Part shown: in pieces, positions 12,066 to 26,715 of the stretch
Layout of the letters: each line of letters starts with the position of its first letter
Position numbering within the stretch: the first letter of the stretch is position 1
Assembly (NCBI RefSeq): GCF_026212465.1
Contig: NC_080057.1
Location: forward strand, 9,163,398 to 9,227,397
Source: Amaranthus tricolor
Lineage: Eukaryota > Streptophyta > Magnoliopsida > Caryophyllales > Amaranthaceae
Length of the DNA stretch: 64,000 nucleotides
Direction of reading: 5' to 3'
The notes under the pieces: generated by a model
Seen by the model: the letters and a program-made list of their open reading frames with translations, nothing else
What the model was told of the DNA's origin: nothing
The model's database searches: none
Made by a program: the position numbers and the translations under genes

Positions 12066-13453
12066 GATCAATGGTCAATGACGAATGAACGATGAAGAAT
12101 GAACAAGGATCAATGATCAATGAAGAATGAACGATGAAGAATGAACAAGGATTAATGATCAATGAAGAATGAACGATGAAGAATGAACAAGGATTAATGA
12201 TTAATGAAGAATGAACGATGAAGAATGAACAAGGATTAATGGTCAATGACGAATGAACGATGAAGAATGAACAAGGATCAATGATCAATGAAGAATGATC
12301 GATGAAGAATGAACAAGGATTAATGGTCAATGACGAATGAACGATGAAGAATGAACAAGGATCAATGATCAATGAAGAATGAACGATGAAGAATGAACAA
12401 GAATCAATGCTCAATGAAGAATGAACGATGAAGAATGAACAAGGATCAATTATCAATGACAAATGAACGATGAAGAATGAACAAGGATCAATGATCAATG
12501 AAGAATGAACGATGAAGAATGAACAAGGATCAATGATCAATGAAGAATGAACGATGAAGAATGAACAAGGATCAATGATCAATGAAGAATGAACGATGAA
12601 GAATGAACAAGGATTAATGATCAATGAAGAATGAACAAGGATCAATGATCAATGAAGAATGAACAAGGATCAATGATCAATGAAGAATGAACGATGAAGA
12701 ATGAACAAGGATCAATGATCAATGAAGAATGAACGATGAAGAATGAACAAGGATCAATGATCAATGAAGAATGAACGATGAAGAATGAACAAGGATCAAT
12801 GATCAATGAAGAATGAACGATGAAGAATGAACAAGGATCAATGCTCAATGAAGAATGAACGATGAAGAATGAACAAGGATCAATTATCAATGACAAATGA
12901 ACGATGAAGAATGAACAAGGATCAATGATCAATGAAGAATGAACGATGAAGAATGAACAAGGATCAATGATCAATGAAGAATGAACGATGAAGAATGAAC
13001 AAGGATCAATGATCAATGAAGAATGAACGATGAAGAATGAACAAGGATCAATGATCAATGAAGAATGAACGTTGAAGAATGAACAAGGATCAATGATCAA
13101 TGAAGAATGAACGATGAAGAATGAACAAGGATCAATGATCAATGAAGAATGAACAAGGATCAATGATAAATGAAGAATGAACGATGAAGAATGAACAAGG
13201 ATTAATGGTCAATGACGAATGAACGATGAAGAATGAACAAGGATCAATGATCAATGAAGAATGAACGATGAAGAATGAACAAGGATCAATGATCAATGAA
13301 GAATGAACGATGAAGAATGAACAAGGATCAATGATCAATGAAGAATGAACGATGAAGAATGAACAAGGATCAATGATCAATGAAGAATGAACGATGAAGA
13401 ATGAACAAGGATCAATAATCAATGAAGAATGAACGATGAAGAATGAACAAGGA
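11872..13453. repeat. 1,582-bp higher-order unit (B-type)
   Basis: It runs from one GATCCATG-type edge towards the next and contains two sub-blocks separated by paired 28-bp units (break near 12,642). Its counterpart is 35,415-36,996, at offset 23,543. The 1,778- and 1,372-bp units further right are of the same design with more or fewer 42-bp units. Confidence 0.78.
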
Positions 13454-13817
13454 TCAATGATCCATGAAGAATGAACAAGGATCAATGATAAATGAAGAAT
13501 GAACGATGAAGAATGAACAAGGATTAATGGTCAATGACGAATGAACGATGAAGAATGAACAAGGATCAATGATCAATGAAGAATGAACGATGAAGAATGA
13601 ACAAGGATCAATGATCAATGAAGAATGAACGATGAAGAATGAACAAGGATCAATGATCAATGAAGAATGAACGATGAAGAATGAACAAGGATCAATGATC
13701 AATGAAGAATGAACGATGAAGAATGAACAAGGATCAATGATCAATGAAGAATGAACGATGAAGAATGAACAAGGATCAATAATCAATGAAGAATGAACGA
13801 TGAAGAATGAACAAGGA

Positions 13818-15845
13818 TCAATGATCCATGAAGAATGAACAAGGATCAATGATAAATGAAGAATGAACGATGAAGAATGAACAAGGATTAATGGTCAATG
13901 ACGAATGAACGATGAAGAATGAACAAGGATCAATGATCAATGAAGAATGAACGATGAAGAATGAACAAGGATCAATGATCAATGAAGAATGAACGATGAA
14001 GAATGAACAAGGATCAATGGTCAATGACGAATGAACGATGAAGAATGAACAAGGATCAATGATCAATGAAGAATAAACGATGAAGAATGAACAAGGATTA
14101 ATGATCAATGAAGAATGAACGATGAAGAATGAACAAGGATTAATGATTAATGAAGAATGAACGATGAAGAATGAACAAGGATTAATGGTCAATGACGAAT
14201 GAACGATGAAGAATGAACAAGGATCAATGATCAATGAAGAATGATCGATGAAGAATGAACAAGGATTAATGGTCAATGACGAATGAACGATGAAGAATGA
14301 ACAAGGATCAATGATCAATGAAGAATGAACGATGAAGAATGAACAAGGATCAATGCTCAATGAAGAATGAACGATGAAGAATGAACAAGGATCAATGATC
14401 AATGAAGAATGAACGATGAAGAATGAACAAGGATCAATGATCAATGAAGAATGAACGATGAAGAATGAACAAGGATTAATGATCAATGAAGAATGAACAA
14501 GGATCAATGATCAATGAAGAATGAACAAGGATCAATTATCAATGACAAATGAACGATGAAGAATGAACAAGGATCAATGATCAATGAAGAATGAACGATG
14601 AAGAATGAACAAGGATCAATGATCAATGAAGAATGAACGATGAAGAATGAACAAGGATCAATGATCAATGAAGAATGAACGATGAAGAATGAACAAGGAT
14701 TAATGATCAATGAAGAATGAACAAGGATCAATGATCAATGAAGAATGAACAAGGATCAATGATCAATGAAGAATGAACGATGAAGAATGAACAAGGATCA
14801 ATGATCAATGAAGAATGAACGATGAAGAATGAACAAGGATCAATGATCAATGAAGAATGAACGATGAAGAATGAACAAGGATCAATGATCAATGAAGAAT
14901 GAACGATGAAGAATGAACAAGGATCAATGATCAATGAAGAATGAACGTTGAAGAATGAACAAGGATCAATGATCAATGAAGAATGAACGATGAAGAATGA
15001 ACAAGGATCAATGATCAATGAAGAATGAACGATGAAGAATGAACAAGGATCAATGATCAATGAAGAATGAACGATGAAGAATGAACAAGGATCAATGATC
15101 AATGAAGAATGAACGTTGAAGAATGAACAAGGATCAATGATCAATGAAGAATGAACGATGAAGAATGAACAAGGATCAATGATCAATGAAGAATGAACAA
15201 GGATCAATGATAAATGAAGAATGAACGATGAAGAATGAACAAGGATTAATGGTCAATGACGAATGAACGATGAAGAATGAACAAGGATCAATGATCAATG
15301 AAGAATGAACGATGAAGAATGAACAAGGATCAATGATCAATGAAGAATGAACGATGAAGAATGAACAAGGATCAATGATCAATGAAGAATGAACGATGAA
15401 GAATGAACAAGGATCAATGATCAATGAAGAATGAACAAGGATCAATGATAAATGAAGAATGAACGATGAAGAATGAACAAGGATTAATGGTCAATGACGA
15501 ATGAACGATGAAGAATGAACAAGGATCAATGATCAATGAAGAATGAACGATGAAGAATGAACAAGGATCAATGATCAATGAAGAATGAACGATGAAGAAT
15601 GAACAAGGATCAATGATCAATGAAGAATGAACGATGAAGAATGAACAAGGATCAATGATCCATGAAGAATGAACAAGGATCAATGATAAATGAAGAATGA
15701 ACGATGAAGAATGAACAAGGATTAATGGTCAATGACGAATGAACGATGAAGAATGAACAAGGATCAATGATCAATGAAGAATGAACGATGAAGAATGAAC
15801 AAGGATCAATGATCAATGAAGAATGAACGATGAAGAATGAACAAG
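13818..15845. repeat. 3,780-bp-offset duplication, copy 2
   Basis: This is the second copy of 10,038-12,065. After about 15,845 it diverges: it continues with GATC and AACGTTG units, whereas copy 1 continues with GGTC units. Confidence 0.82.
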
Positions 15846-16211
15846 GATCAATGATCAATGAAGAATGAACGTTGAAGAATGAACAAGGATCAATGATCAA
15901 TGAAGAATGAACGATGAAGAATGAACAAGGATCAATGATCAATGAAGAATGAACAAGGATCAATGATAAATGAAGAATGAACGATGAAGAATGAACAAGG
16001 ATTAATGGTCAATGACGAATGAACGATGAAGAATGAACAAGGATCAATGATCAATGAAGAATGAACGATGAAGAATGAACAAGGATCAATGATCAATGAA
16101 GAATGAACGATGAAGAATGAACAAGGATCAATGATCAATGAAGAATGAACGATGAAGAATGAACAAGGATCAATGATCAATGAAGAATGAACGATGAAGA
16201 ATGAACAAGGA

Positions 16212-18324
16212 TCAATGATCCATGAAGAATGAACAAGGATCAATGATAAATGAAGAATGAACGATGAAGAATGAACAAGGATTAATGGTCAATGACGAAT
16301 GAACGATGAAGAATGAACAAGGATCAATGATCAATGAAGAATGAACGATGAAGAATGAACAAGGATCAATAGTCAATGACGAATGAACGATGAAGAATGA
16401 ACAAGGATCAATGATCAATGAATAATGAACGATGAAGAATGAACAAGGATCAATGATGAATGACGAATGAACGATGAAGAATGAACAAGGATCAATGATG
16501 AATGAAGAATGAACGATGAAGAATGAACAAGGATCAATGATCAATGAAGAATGAACGATGAAGAATGAACAAGGATCAATGATCAATGAAGAATGAACAA
16601 GGATCAATGATAAATGAAGAATGAACGATGAAGAATGAACAAGGATTAATGGTCAATGACGAATGAACGATGAAGAATGAACAAGGATCAATGATCAATG
16701 AAGAATGAACGATGAAGAATGAACAAGGATCAATGATCAATGAAGAATGAACGATGAAGAATGAACAGGATCAATGGTCAATGACGAATGAACGATGAAG
16801 AATGAACAAGGATCAATGATCAATGAAGAATGAACGATGAAGAATGAACAAGGATCAATGATCAATGAAGAATGAACGATGAAGAATGAACAAGGATTAA
16901 TGATCAATGAAGAATGAACAAGGATCAATGATCAATGAAGAATGAATAAGGATCAATGATCAATGAAGAATGAACGATGAAGAATGAACAAGGATCAATG
17001 ATCAATGAAGAATGAACGATGAAGAATGAACAAGGATTAATGATCAATGAAGAATGAACAAGGATCAATGATCAATGAAGAATGAACAAGGATCAATGAT
17101 CAATGAAGAATGAACGATGAAGAATGAACAAGGATCAATGATCAATGAAGAATGAACGATGAAGAATGAACAAGGATCAATGATCAATGAAGAATGAACG
17201 ATGAAGAATGAACAAGGATCAATGATCAATGAAGAATGAACGATGAAGAATGAACAAGGATCAATGATCAATGAAGAATGAACGTTGAAGAATGAACAAG
17301 GATCAATGATCAATGAAGAATGAACGATGAAGAATGAACAAGGATCAATGATCAATGAAGAATGAACAAGGATCAATGATAAATGAAGAATGAACGATGA
17401 AGAATGAACAAGGATTAATGGTCAATGACGAATGAACGATGAAGAATGAACAAGGATCAATGATCAATGAAGAATGAACGATGAAGAATGAACAAGGATC
17501 AATGATCAATGAAGAATGAACGATGAAGAATGAACAAGGATCAATAATCAATGAAGAATGAACGATGAAGAATGAACAAGGATCAATGATCAATGAAGAA
17601 TGAACGATGAAGAATGAACAAGGATCAATGATCAATGAAGAATGAACGATGAAGAATGAACAAGGATCAATGATCAATGAAGAATGAACAAGGATCAATG
17701 ATAAATGAAGAATGAACGATGAAGAATGAACAAGGATTAATGGTCAATGACGAATGAACGATGAAGAATGAACAAGGATCAATGATCAATGAAGAATGAA
17801 CGATGAAGAATGAACAAGGATCAATGATCAATGAAGAATGAACGATGAAGAATGAACAAGGATCAATGGTCAATGACGAATGAACGATGAAGAATGAACA
17901 AGGATCAATGATCAATGAAGAATGAACGATGAAGAATGAACAAGGATTAATGATCAATGAAGAATGAACGATGAAGAATGAACAAGGATTAATGGTCAAT
18001 GACGAATGAACGATGAAGAATGAACAAGGATCAATGATTAATGAAGAATGAACGATAAAGAATGCACAAGGATGAATGATCAATGAAGAATGAACGATGA
18101 AGAATGAACAAGGATCAATAGTCAATGACGAATGAACGATGAAGAATGAACAAGGATCAATGATCAATGAATAATGAACGATGAAGAATGAACAAGGATC
18201 AATGATGAATGACGAATGAACGATGAAGAATGAACAAGGATCAATGATGAATGAAGAATGAACGATGAAGAATGAACAAGGATCAATGATCAATGAAGAA
18301 TGAACGATGAAGAATGAACAAGGA
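16212..18324. repeat. Mixed stretch between zones B and A
   Basis: These are ordinary 42/28-bp units carrying the series GATAAATG, ATAGTC, GAATAATG, GATGAATGACG and AACGATAAAGAATGCACA (near 18,055). This series is typical of zone C (43,297 onward). It therefore looks like a short C-type segment between B-type and A-type DNA. A change of AAGGATCAATG to AAGGATGAATG near 18,070 is private to it. Confidence 0.7.
16761..16770. other. Single-base deletion in the array (AACAGG for AACAAGG)
   Basis: One A is missing from 14-mer b, making a 41-bp unit. It is not shared with any other block I compared, so it is either a recent mutation or a sequencing error. Confidence 0.85.
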
Positions 18325-19094
18325 TCAATGATCAATGAAGAATGAACAAGGATCAATGATAAATGAAGAATGAACGATGAAGAATGAACAAGGATTAATG
18401 GTCAATGACGAATGAATGATGAAGAATGAACAAGGATCAATGATCAATGAAGAATGAACGATGAAGAATGAACAAGGATCAATGATCAATGAAGAATGAA
18501 CGATGAAGAATGAACAAGGATCAATGGTCAATGACGAATGAACGATGAAGAATGAACAAGGATCAATGATCAATGAAGAATGAACGATGAAGAATGAACA
18601 AGGATTAATGATCAATGAAGAATGAACGATGAAGAATGAACAAGGATTAATGGTCAATGACGAATGAACGATGAAGAATGAACAAGGATCAATGATCAAT
18701 GAAGAATGATCGATGAAGAATGAACAAGGATTAATGGTCAATGACGAATGAACAATGAAGAATGAACAAGGATCAATGATCAATGAAGAATGAACGATGA
18801 AGAATGAACAAGGATCAATGCTCAATGAAGAATGAACGATGAAGAATGAACAAGGATCAATTATCAATGACAAATGAACGATGAAGAATGAACACGGATC
18901 AATGATCAATGAAGAATGAACGATGAAGAATGAACAAGGATCAATGATCAATGAAGAATGAACGATGAAGAATGAACAAGGATCAATGCTCAATGACGAA
19001 TGAACGATGAAGAATGAACAAGGATCAATGATCAATGAAGAATTAATGATGAAGAATGAACAAGGATTAATGATCAATGAAGAATGAACAAGGA

Positions 19095-21992
19095 TCAATG
19101 ATCAATGAAGAATGAACAAGGATCAATGATCAATGAAGAATGAACGATGAAGAATGAACAAGGATCAATGATCAATGAAGAATGAACGATGAAGAATGAA
19201 CAAGGATCAATGATCAATGAAGAATGAACGATGAAGAATGAACAAGGATCAATGATCAATGAAGAATGAACGATGAAGAATGAACAAGGATCAATGATCA
19301 ATGAAGAATGAACGATGAAGAATGAACAAGGATCAATGATCAATGAAGAATGAACGATGAAGAATGAACAAGGATCAATGATCAATGAAGAATGAACGAT
19401 GAAGAATGAACAAGGATCAATGGTCAATGACGAATGAACGATGAAGAATGAACAAGGATCAATGATAAATGAAGAATGAACGATGAAGAATGAACAAGGA
19501 TCAATGATCAATGAAGAATGAACGATGAAGAATGAACAAGGATTAATGGTCAATGACGAATGAACGATGAAGAATGAACAAGGATCAATGATCAATGAAG
19601 AATGAACGATGAAGAATGAACAAGGATCAATGATCAATGAAGAATGAACGATGAAGAATGAACAAGGATCAATGGTCAATGACGAATGAACGATGAAGAA
19701 TGAACAAGGATCAATGATCAATGAAGAATGAACGATGAAGAATGAACAAGGATTAATGATCAATGAAGAATGAACGATGAAGAATGAACAAGGATTAATG
19801 GTCAATGACGAATGAACGATGAAGAATGAACAAGGATCAATGATCAATGAAGAATGATCGATGAAGAATGAACAAGGATTAATGGTCAATGACGAATGAA
19901 CAATGAAGAATGAACAAGGATCAATGATCAATGAAGAATGAACGATGAAGAATGAACAAGGATCAATGCTCAATGAAGAATGAACGATGAAGAATGAACA
20001 AGGATCAATTATCAATGACAAATGAACGATGAAGAATGAACACGGATCAATGATCAATGAAGAATGAACGATGAAGAATGAACAAGGATCAATGATCAAT
20101 GAAGAATGAACGATGAAGAATGAACAAGGATCAATGCTCAATGACAAATGAACGATGAAGAATGAACAAGGATCAATGATCAATGAAGAATTAATGATGA
20201 AGAATGAACAAGGATTAATGATCAATGAAGAATGAACAAGGATCAATGATCAATGAAGAATGAACAAGGATCAATGATCAATGAAGAATGAACGATGAAG
20301 AATGAACAAGGATCAATGATCAATGAAGAATGAACGATGAAGAATGAACAAGGATCAATGATCAATGAAGAATGAACGATGAAGAATGAACAAGGATCAA
20401 TGATCAATGAAGAATGAACGATGAAGAATGAACAAGGATCAATGATCAATGAAGAATGAACGATGAAGAATGAACAAGGATCAATGATCAATGAAGAATG
20501 AACGATGAAGAATGAACAAGGATCAATGGTCAATGACGAATGAACGATGAAGAATGAACAAGGATCAATGATAAATGAAGAATGAACGATGAAGAATGAA
20601 CAAGGATCAATGATCAATGAAGAATGAACGATGAAGAATGAACAAGGATTAATGGTCAATGACGAATGAACGATGAAGAATGAACAAGGATCAATGATCA
20701 ATGAAGAATGAACGATGAAGAATGAACAAGGATCAATGATCAATGAAGAATGAACGATGAAGAATGAACAAGGATCAATGGTCAATGACGAATGAACGAT
20801 GAAGAATGAACAAGGATCAATGATCAATGAAGAATGAACGATGAAGAATGAACAAGGATTAATGATCAATGAAGAATGAACGATGAAGAATGAACAAGGA
20901 TTAATGGTCAATGACGAATGAACGATGAAGAATGAACAAGGATCAATGATCAATGAAGAATGATCGATGAAGAATGAACAAGGATTCATGGTCAATGACG
21001 AATGAACAATGAAGAATGAACAAGGATCAATGATCAATGAAGAATGAACGATGAAGAATGAACAAGGATCAATGCTCAATGAAGAATGAACGATGAAGAA
21101 TGAACAAGGATCAATTATCAATGACAAATGAACGATGAAGAATGAACAAGGATCAATGATCAATGAAGAATGAACGATGAAGAATGAACAAGGATCAATG
21201 ATCAATGAAGAATGAACGATGAAGAATGAACAAGGATCAATGCTCAATGACGAATGAACGATGAAGAATGAACAAGGATCAATGATCAATGAAGAATTAA
21301 TGATGAAGAATGAACAAGGATTAATGATCAATGAAGAATGAACAAGGATCAATGATCAATGAAGAATGAACAAGGATCAATGATCAATGAAGAATGAACG
21401 ATGAAGAATGAACAAGGATCAATGATCAATGAAGAATGAACGATGAAGAATGAACAAGGATCAATGATCAATGAAGAATGAACGATGAAGAATGAACAAG
21501 GATCAATGATCAATGAAGAATGAACGATGAAGAATGAACAAGGATCAATGATCAATGAAGAATGAACGATGAAGAATGAACAAGGATCAATGATCAATGA
21601 AGAATGAACGATGAAGAATGAACAAGGATCAATGGTCAATGACGAATGAACGATGAAGAATGAACAAGGATCAATGATCAATGAAGAATGAATGATGAAG
21701 AATGAACAAGGATCAATGCTGAATGAAGAATGAACGATGAAGAATGAACAAGGATCAATAGTCAATGACAAATGAACGATGAAGAATGAACAAGGATCAA
21801 TGCTCAATGAAGAATGAACGATGAAGAATGAACAAGGATCAATGATCAATGAAGAATGAACGATGAAGAATGAACAAGGATCAATGCTCAATGACGAATG
21901 AACGATGAAGAATGAACAAGGATCAATGATCAATGAAGAATTAATGATGAAGAATGAACAAGGATTAATGATCAATGAAGAATGAACAAGGA
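19095..21992. repeat. 1,148 + 1,106 + 644-bp higher-order series, second copy
   Basis: This is the exact counterpart of 478-3,375, with edges at 19,095, 20,243, 21,349 and 21,993 (all offset 18,617). Small private changes occur, such as TTCATGGTC at about 20,985 and GCTCAATGACAAATG near 20,137. Confidence 0.88.
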
Positions 21993-22581
21993 TCAATGAT
22001 CAATGAAGAATGAACAAGGATCAATGATCAATGAAGAATGAACGATGAAGAATGAACAAGGATCAATGATCAATGAAGAATGAACGATGAAGAATGAACA
22101 AGGATCAATGATCAATGAAGAATGAACGATGAAGAATGAACAAGGATCAATGATCAATGAAGAATGAACGATGAAGAATGAACAAGGATCAATGATCAAT
22201 GAAGAATGAACGATGAAGAATGAACAAGGATCAATGATCAATGAAGAATGAACGATGAAGAATGAACAAGGATCAATGATCAATGAAGAATGAACGATGA
22301 AGAATGAACAAGGATCAATGGTCAATGACGAATGAACGATGAAGAATGAACAAGGATCAATGATCAATGAAGAATGAACGATGAAGAATGAACAAGGATC
22401 AATGATCAATGAAGAATGAACGATGAAGAATGAACAAGGATTAATGATCAATGAAGAATGAACAAGGATCAATGATCAATGAAGAATGAACAAGGATCAA
22501 TGATCAATGAAGAATGAACAAGGATCAATGATCAATGAAGAATGAACGATGAAGAATGAACAAGGATCAATGATCAATGAA

Positions 22582-22599
22582 GAATGAATGATCAATGAA
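22582..22599. repeat. 18-bp truncated unit
   Basis: It is the duplicate of 3,965-3,982 at offset 18,617 and has the same GAATGAATG form. Confidence 0.88.
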
Positions 22600-22630
22600 G
22601 AATGAACAAGGATCAATGATCAATGAAGAA

Positions 22631-22650
22631 TGAACAAGGATAATGAAGAA
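22631..22650. other. 8-bp deletion in a 28-bp unit
   Basis: The sequence reads AAGGATAATGAAG. The counterpart at 4,021-4,035 has AAGGAT, then CAATGATC, then AATGAAG. The loss of 8 bp accounts for the change in duplication offset from 18,617 to 18,609. It therefore happened after the large duplication. Confidence 0.88.
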
Positions 22651-23291
22651 TGAACGATGAAGAATGAACAAGGATCAATGATCAATGAAGAATGAACGAT
22701 GAAGAATGAACAAGGATCAATGATCAATGAAGAATGAAAGATGAAGAATGAACAAGGATCAATGATCAATGAAGAATGAACGATGAAGAATGAACAAGGA
22801 TCAATGATCAATGAAGAATGAACGATGAAGAATGAACAAGGATCAATGATCAATGAAGAATGAACGATGAAGAATGAACAAGGATTAATGATCAATGAAG
22901 AATGAACAAGGATCAATGATCAATGAAGAATGAACAAGGATCAATGATCAATGAAGAATGAACGATGAAGAATGAACAAGGATCAATGATCAATGAAGAA
23001 TGAACGATGAAGAATGAACAAGGATCAATTGTCAATGACGAATGAACGATGAAGAATGAACAAGGATCAATGATCAATGAAGAATGAACGATGAAGAATG
23101 AACAAGGATCAATGATCAATGAAGAATGAACGATGAAGAATCAACAAGGATTAATGATCAATGAAGAATGAACAAGGATCAATGATCAATGAAGAATGAA
23201 CAAGGATCAATGATCAATGAAGAATGAACAAGGATCAATGATCAATGAAGAATGAACGATGAAGAATGAACAAGGATCAATGATCAATGAA

Positions 23292-23309
23292 GAATAAATG
23301 ATCAATGAA
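23292..23309. repeat. 18-bp truncated unit
   Basis: It is the duplicate of 4,683-4,700 at offset 18,609. Confidence 0.88.
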
Positions 23310-24891
23310 GAATGAACAAGGATCAATGATCAATGAAGAATGAACAAGGATCAATGATCAATGAAGAATGAACGATGAAGAATGAACAAGGATCAATGAT
23401 CAATGAAGAATGAACAATGAAGAATGAACAAGGATCAATGATCAATGAAGAATGAAAGATGAAGAATGAACAAGGATCAATGATCAATGAAGAATGAACG
23501 ATGAAGAATGAACAAGGATCAATGATCAATGAAGAATGAACGATGAAGAATGAACAAGGATCAATGATCAATGAAGAATGAACGATGAAGAATGAACAAG
23601 GATTAATGATCAATGAAGAATGAACAAGGATCAATGATCAATGAAGAATGAACAAGGATCAATGATCAATGAAGAATGAACGATGAAGAATGAACAAGGA
23701 TCAATGATCAATGAAGAATGAACGATGAAGAATGAACAAGGATCAATGATCAATGAAGAATGAACGATGAAGAATGAACAAGGATCAATGATCAATGAAG
23801 AATGAACGATGAAGAATGAACAAGGATCAATGATCAATGAAGAATGAACGTTGAAGAATGAACAAGGATCAATGATCAATGAAGAATGAACAAGGATCAA
23901 TGATCAATGAAGAATGAACAAGGATCAATGATAAATGAAGAATGAACGATGAAGAATGAACAAGGATTAATGGTCAATGACGAATGAACGATGAAGAATG
24001 AACAAGGATCAATGATCAATGAAGAATGAACGATGAAGAATGAACAAGGATCAATGGTCAATGAAGAATGAACGATGAAGAATGAACAAGGATCAATGAT
24101 CAATGAAGAATGAACGATGAAGAATGAACAAGGATCAATGATCAATGAAGAATGAACGATGAAGAATGAACAAGGATCAATGATCAATGAAGAATGAACG
24201 ATGAAGAATGAACAAGGATCAATGATCAATGAAGAATGAACAAGGATCAATGATAAATGAAGAATGAACGATGAAGAATGAACAAGGATTAATGGTCAAT
24301 GACGAATGAACGATGAAGAATGAACAAGGATCAATGATCAATGAAGAATGAACGATGAAGAATGAACAAGGATCAATGATCAATGAAGAATGAACGATGA
24401 AGAATGAACAAGGATCAATGGTCAATGACGAATGAACGATGAAGAATGAACAAGGATCAATGATCAATGAAGAATGAACGATGAAGAATGAACAAGGATT
24501 AATGATCAATGAAGAATGAACGATGAAGAATGAACAAGGATTAATGGTCAATGAAGAATGAACGATGAAGAATGAACAAGGATCAATGATTAATGAAGAA
24601 TGAATGATAAAGAATGCACAAGGATCAATGATCAATGAAGAATGAACGATGAAGAATGAACAAGGATCAATAGTCAATGACGAATGAACGATGAAGAATG
24701 AACAAGGATCAATGATCAATGAATAATGAACGATGAAGAATGAACAAGGATCAATGATGAATGAAGAATGAACGATGAAGAATGAACAAGGATCAATGAT
24801 CAATGAAGAATGAACGATGAAGAATGAACAAGGATCAATGATCAATGAAGAATGAACGATGAAGAATGAACAAGGATCAATGATCAATGAA

Positions 24892-24909
24892 GAATAAATG
24901 ATCAATGAA
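24892..24909. repeat. 18-bp truncated unit
   Basis: It is the duplicate of 6,297-6,314 at offset 18,595. It also marks the left edge of the 4,095-bp duplication. Confidence 0.88.
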
Positions 24910-26705
24910 GAATGAACAAGGATCAATGATCAATGAAGAATGAACAAGGATCAATGATCAATGAAGAATGAACGATGAAGAATGAACAAGGATCAATGAT
25001 CAATGAAGAATGAACAATGAAGAATGAACAAGGATCAATGATCAATGAAGAATGAAAGATGAAGAATGAACAAGGATCAATGATCAATGAAGAATGAACG
25101 ATGAAGAATGAACAAGGATCAATGATCAATGAAGAATGAAGGATGAAGAATGAACAAGGATCAATGATCAATGAAGAATGAACGATGAAGAATGAACAAG
25201 GATTAATGATCAATGAAGAATGAACAAGGATCAATGATCAATGAAGAATGAACAAGGATCAATGATCAATGAAGAATGAACGATGAAGAATGAACAAGGA
25301 TCAATGATCAATGAAGAATGAACGATGAAGAATGAACAAGGATCAATGATCAATGAAGAATGAACGATGAAGAATGAACAAGGATCAATGATCAATGAAG
25401 AATGAACGATGAAGAATGAACAAGGATCAATGATCAATGAAGAATGAACGTTGAAGAATGAACAAGGATCAATGATCAATGAAGAATGAACGATGAAGAA
25501 TGAACAAGGATCAATGATCAATGAAGAATGAACAAGGATCAATGATAAATGAAGAATGAACGATGAAGAATGAACAAGGATTAATGGTCAATGACGAATG
25601 AACGATGAAGAATGAACAAGGATCAATGATCAATGAAGAATGAACGATGAAGAATGAACAAGGATCAATGGTCAATGAAGCATGAACGATGAAGAATGAA
25701 CAAGGATCAATGATCAATGAAGAATGAACGATGAAGAATGAACAAGGATCAATGATCAATGAAGAATGAACGATGAAGAATGAACAAGGATCAATGATCA
25801 ATGAAGAATGAACGATGAAGAATGAACAAGGATCAATGATCAATGAAGAATGAACAAGGATCAATGATAAATGAAGAATGAACGATGAAGAATGAACAAG
25901 GATTAATGGTCAATGACGAATGAACGATGAAGAATGAACAAGGATCAATGATCAATGAAGAATGAACGATGAAGAATGAACAAGGATCAATGATCAATGA
26001 AGAATGAACGATGAAGAATGAACAAGGATCAATGGTCAATGACGAATGAACGATGAAGAATGAACAAGGATCAATGATCAATGAAGAATGAACAATGAAG
26101 AATGAACAAGGATTAATGATCAATGAAGAATGAACGATGAAGAATGAACAAGGATTAATGGTCAATGACGAATGAACGATGAAGAATGAACAAGGATCAA
26201 TGATTAATGAAGAATGAATGATAAAGAATGCACAAGGATCAATGATCAATGAAGAATGAACGATGAAGAATGAACAAGGATCAATAGTCAATGACGAATG
26301 AACGATGAAGAATGAACAAGGATCAATGATCAATGAATAATGAACGATGAAGAATGAACAAGGATCAATGATGAATGAAGAATGAACGATGAAGAATGAA
26401 CAAGGATCAATGATCAATGAAGAATGAACGATGAAGAATGAACAAGGATCAATGATCAATGAAGAATGAACAAGGATCAATGATAAATGAAGAATGAACG
26501 ATGAAGAATGAACAAGGATTAATGGTCAATGACGAATGAACGATGAAGAATGAACAAGGATCAATGATCAATGAAGAATGAACGATGAAGAATGAACAAG
26601 GATCAATGATCAATGAAGAATGAACGATGAAGAATGAACAAGGATCAATGGTCAATGACGAATGAACGATGAAGAATGAACAAGGATCAATGATCAATGA
26701 AGAAT

Positions 26706-26715
26706 GAACGTGAAG
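26706..26715. other. Single-base deletion (AACGTGAAG), shared
   Basis: One A is missing from 14-mer a. The same deletion occurs 4,095 bp downstream, so it predates that duplication. Confidence 0.88.

Larger units (their letters stand above)
8372..16211. repeat. Zone B, first copy (higher-order repeat family B)
   Basis: This zone is distinguished by the GATCCATGAAG variant of c followed by a 28-bp unit and GATAAATG. It is first seen at 8,982-8,983 and last seen in this zone at 16,220-16,221, just past the nominal edge. It also contains paired TAATGATC/TAATGATTAATG units. The zone recurs at 31,271-43,296. For example, the CC of 8,982 aligns with 31,881 (offset 22,899), and AACAAGAATC at about 12,401 aligns with 35,944 (offset 23,543). 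Two private markers at consistent offsets support true segmental duplication. Confidence 0.85.
18618..26645. repeat. 18.6-kb-offset segmental duplicate of 1-8,050
   Basis: Position 18,618 aligns with position 1. The AACACGG variant C residues at 278 and 1,426 align with 18,895 and 20,043 (both 18,617). The offset drops to 18,609 after an 8-bp deletion at about 22,641 and to 18,595 after one 42-bp unit became 28 bp near 23,890. It then stays constant to about 26,645. There copy 2 has GGTC where copy 1 (8,050) has GATC, and the copies diverge. Confidence 0.9.
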
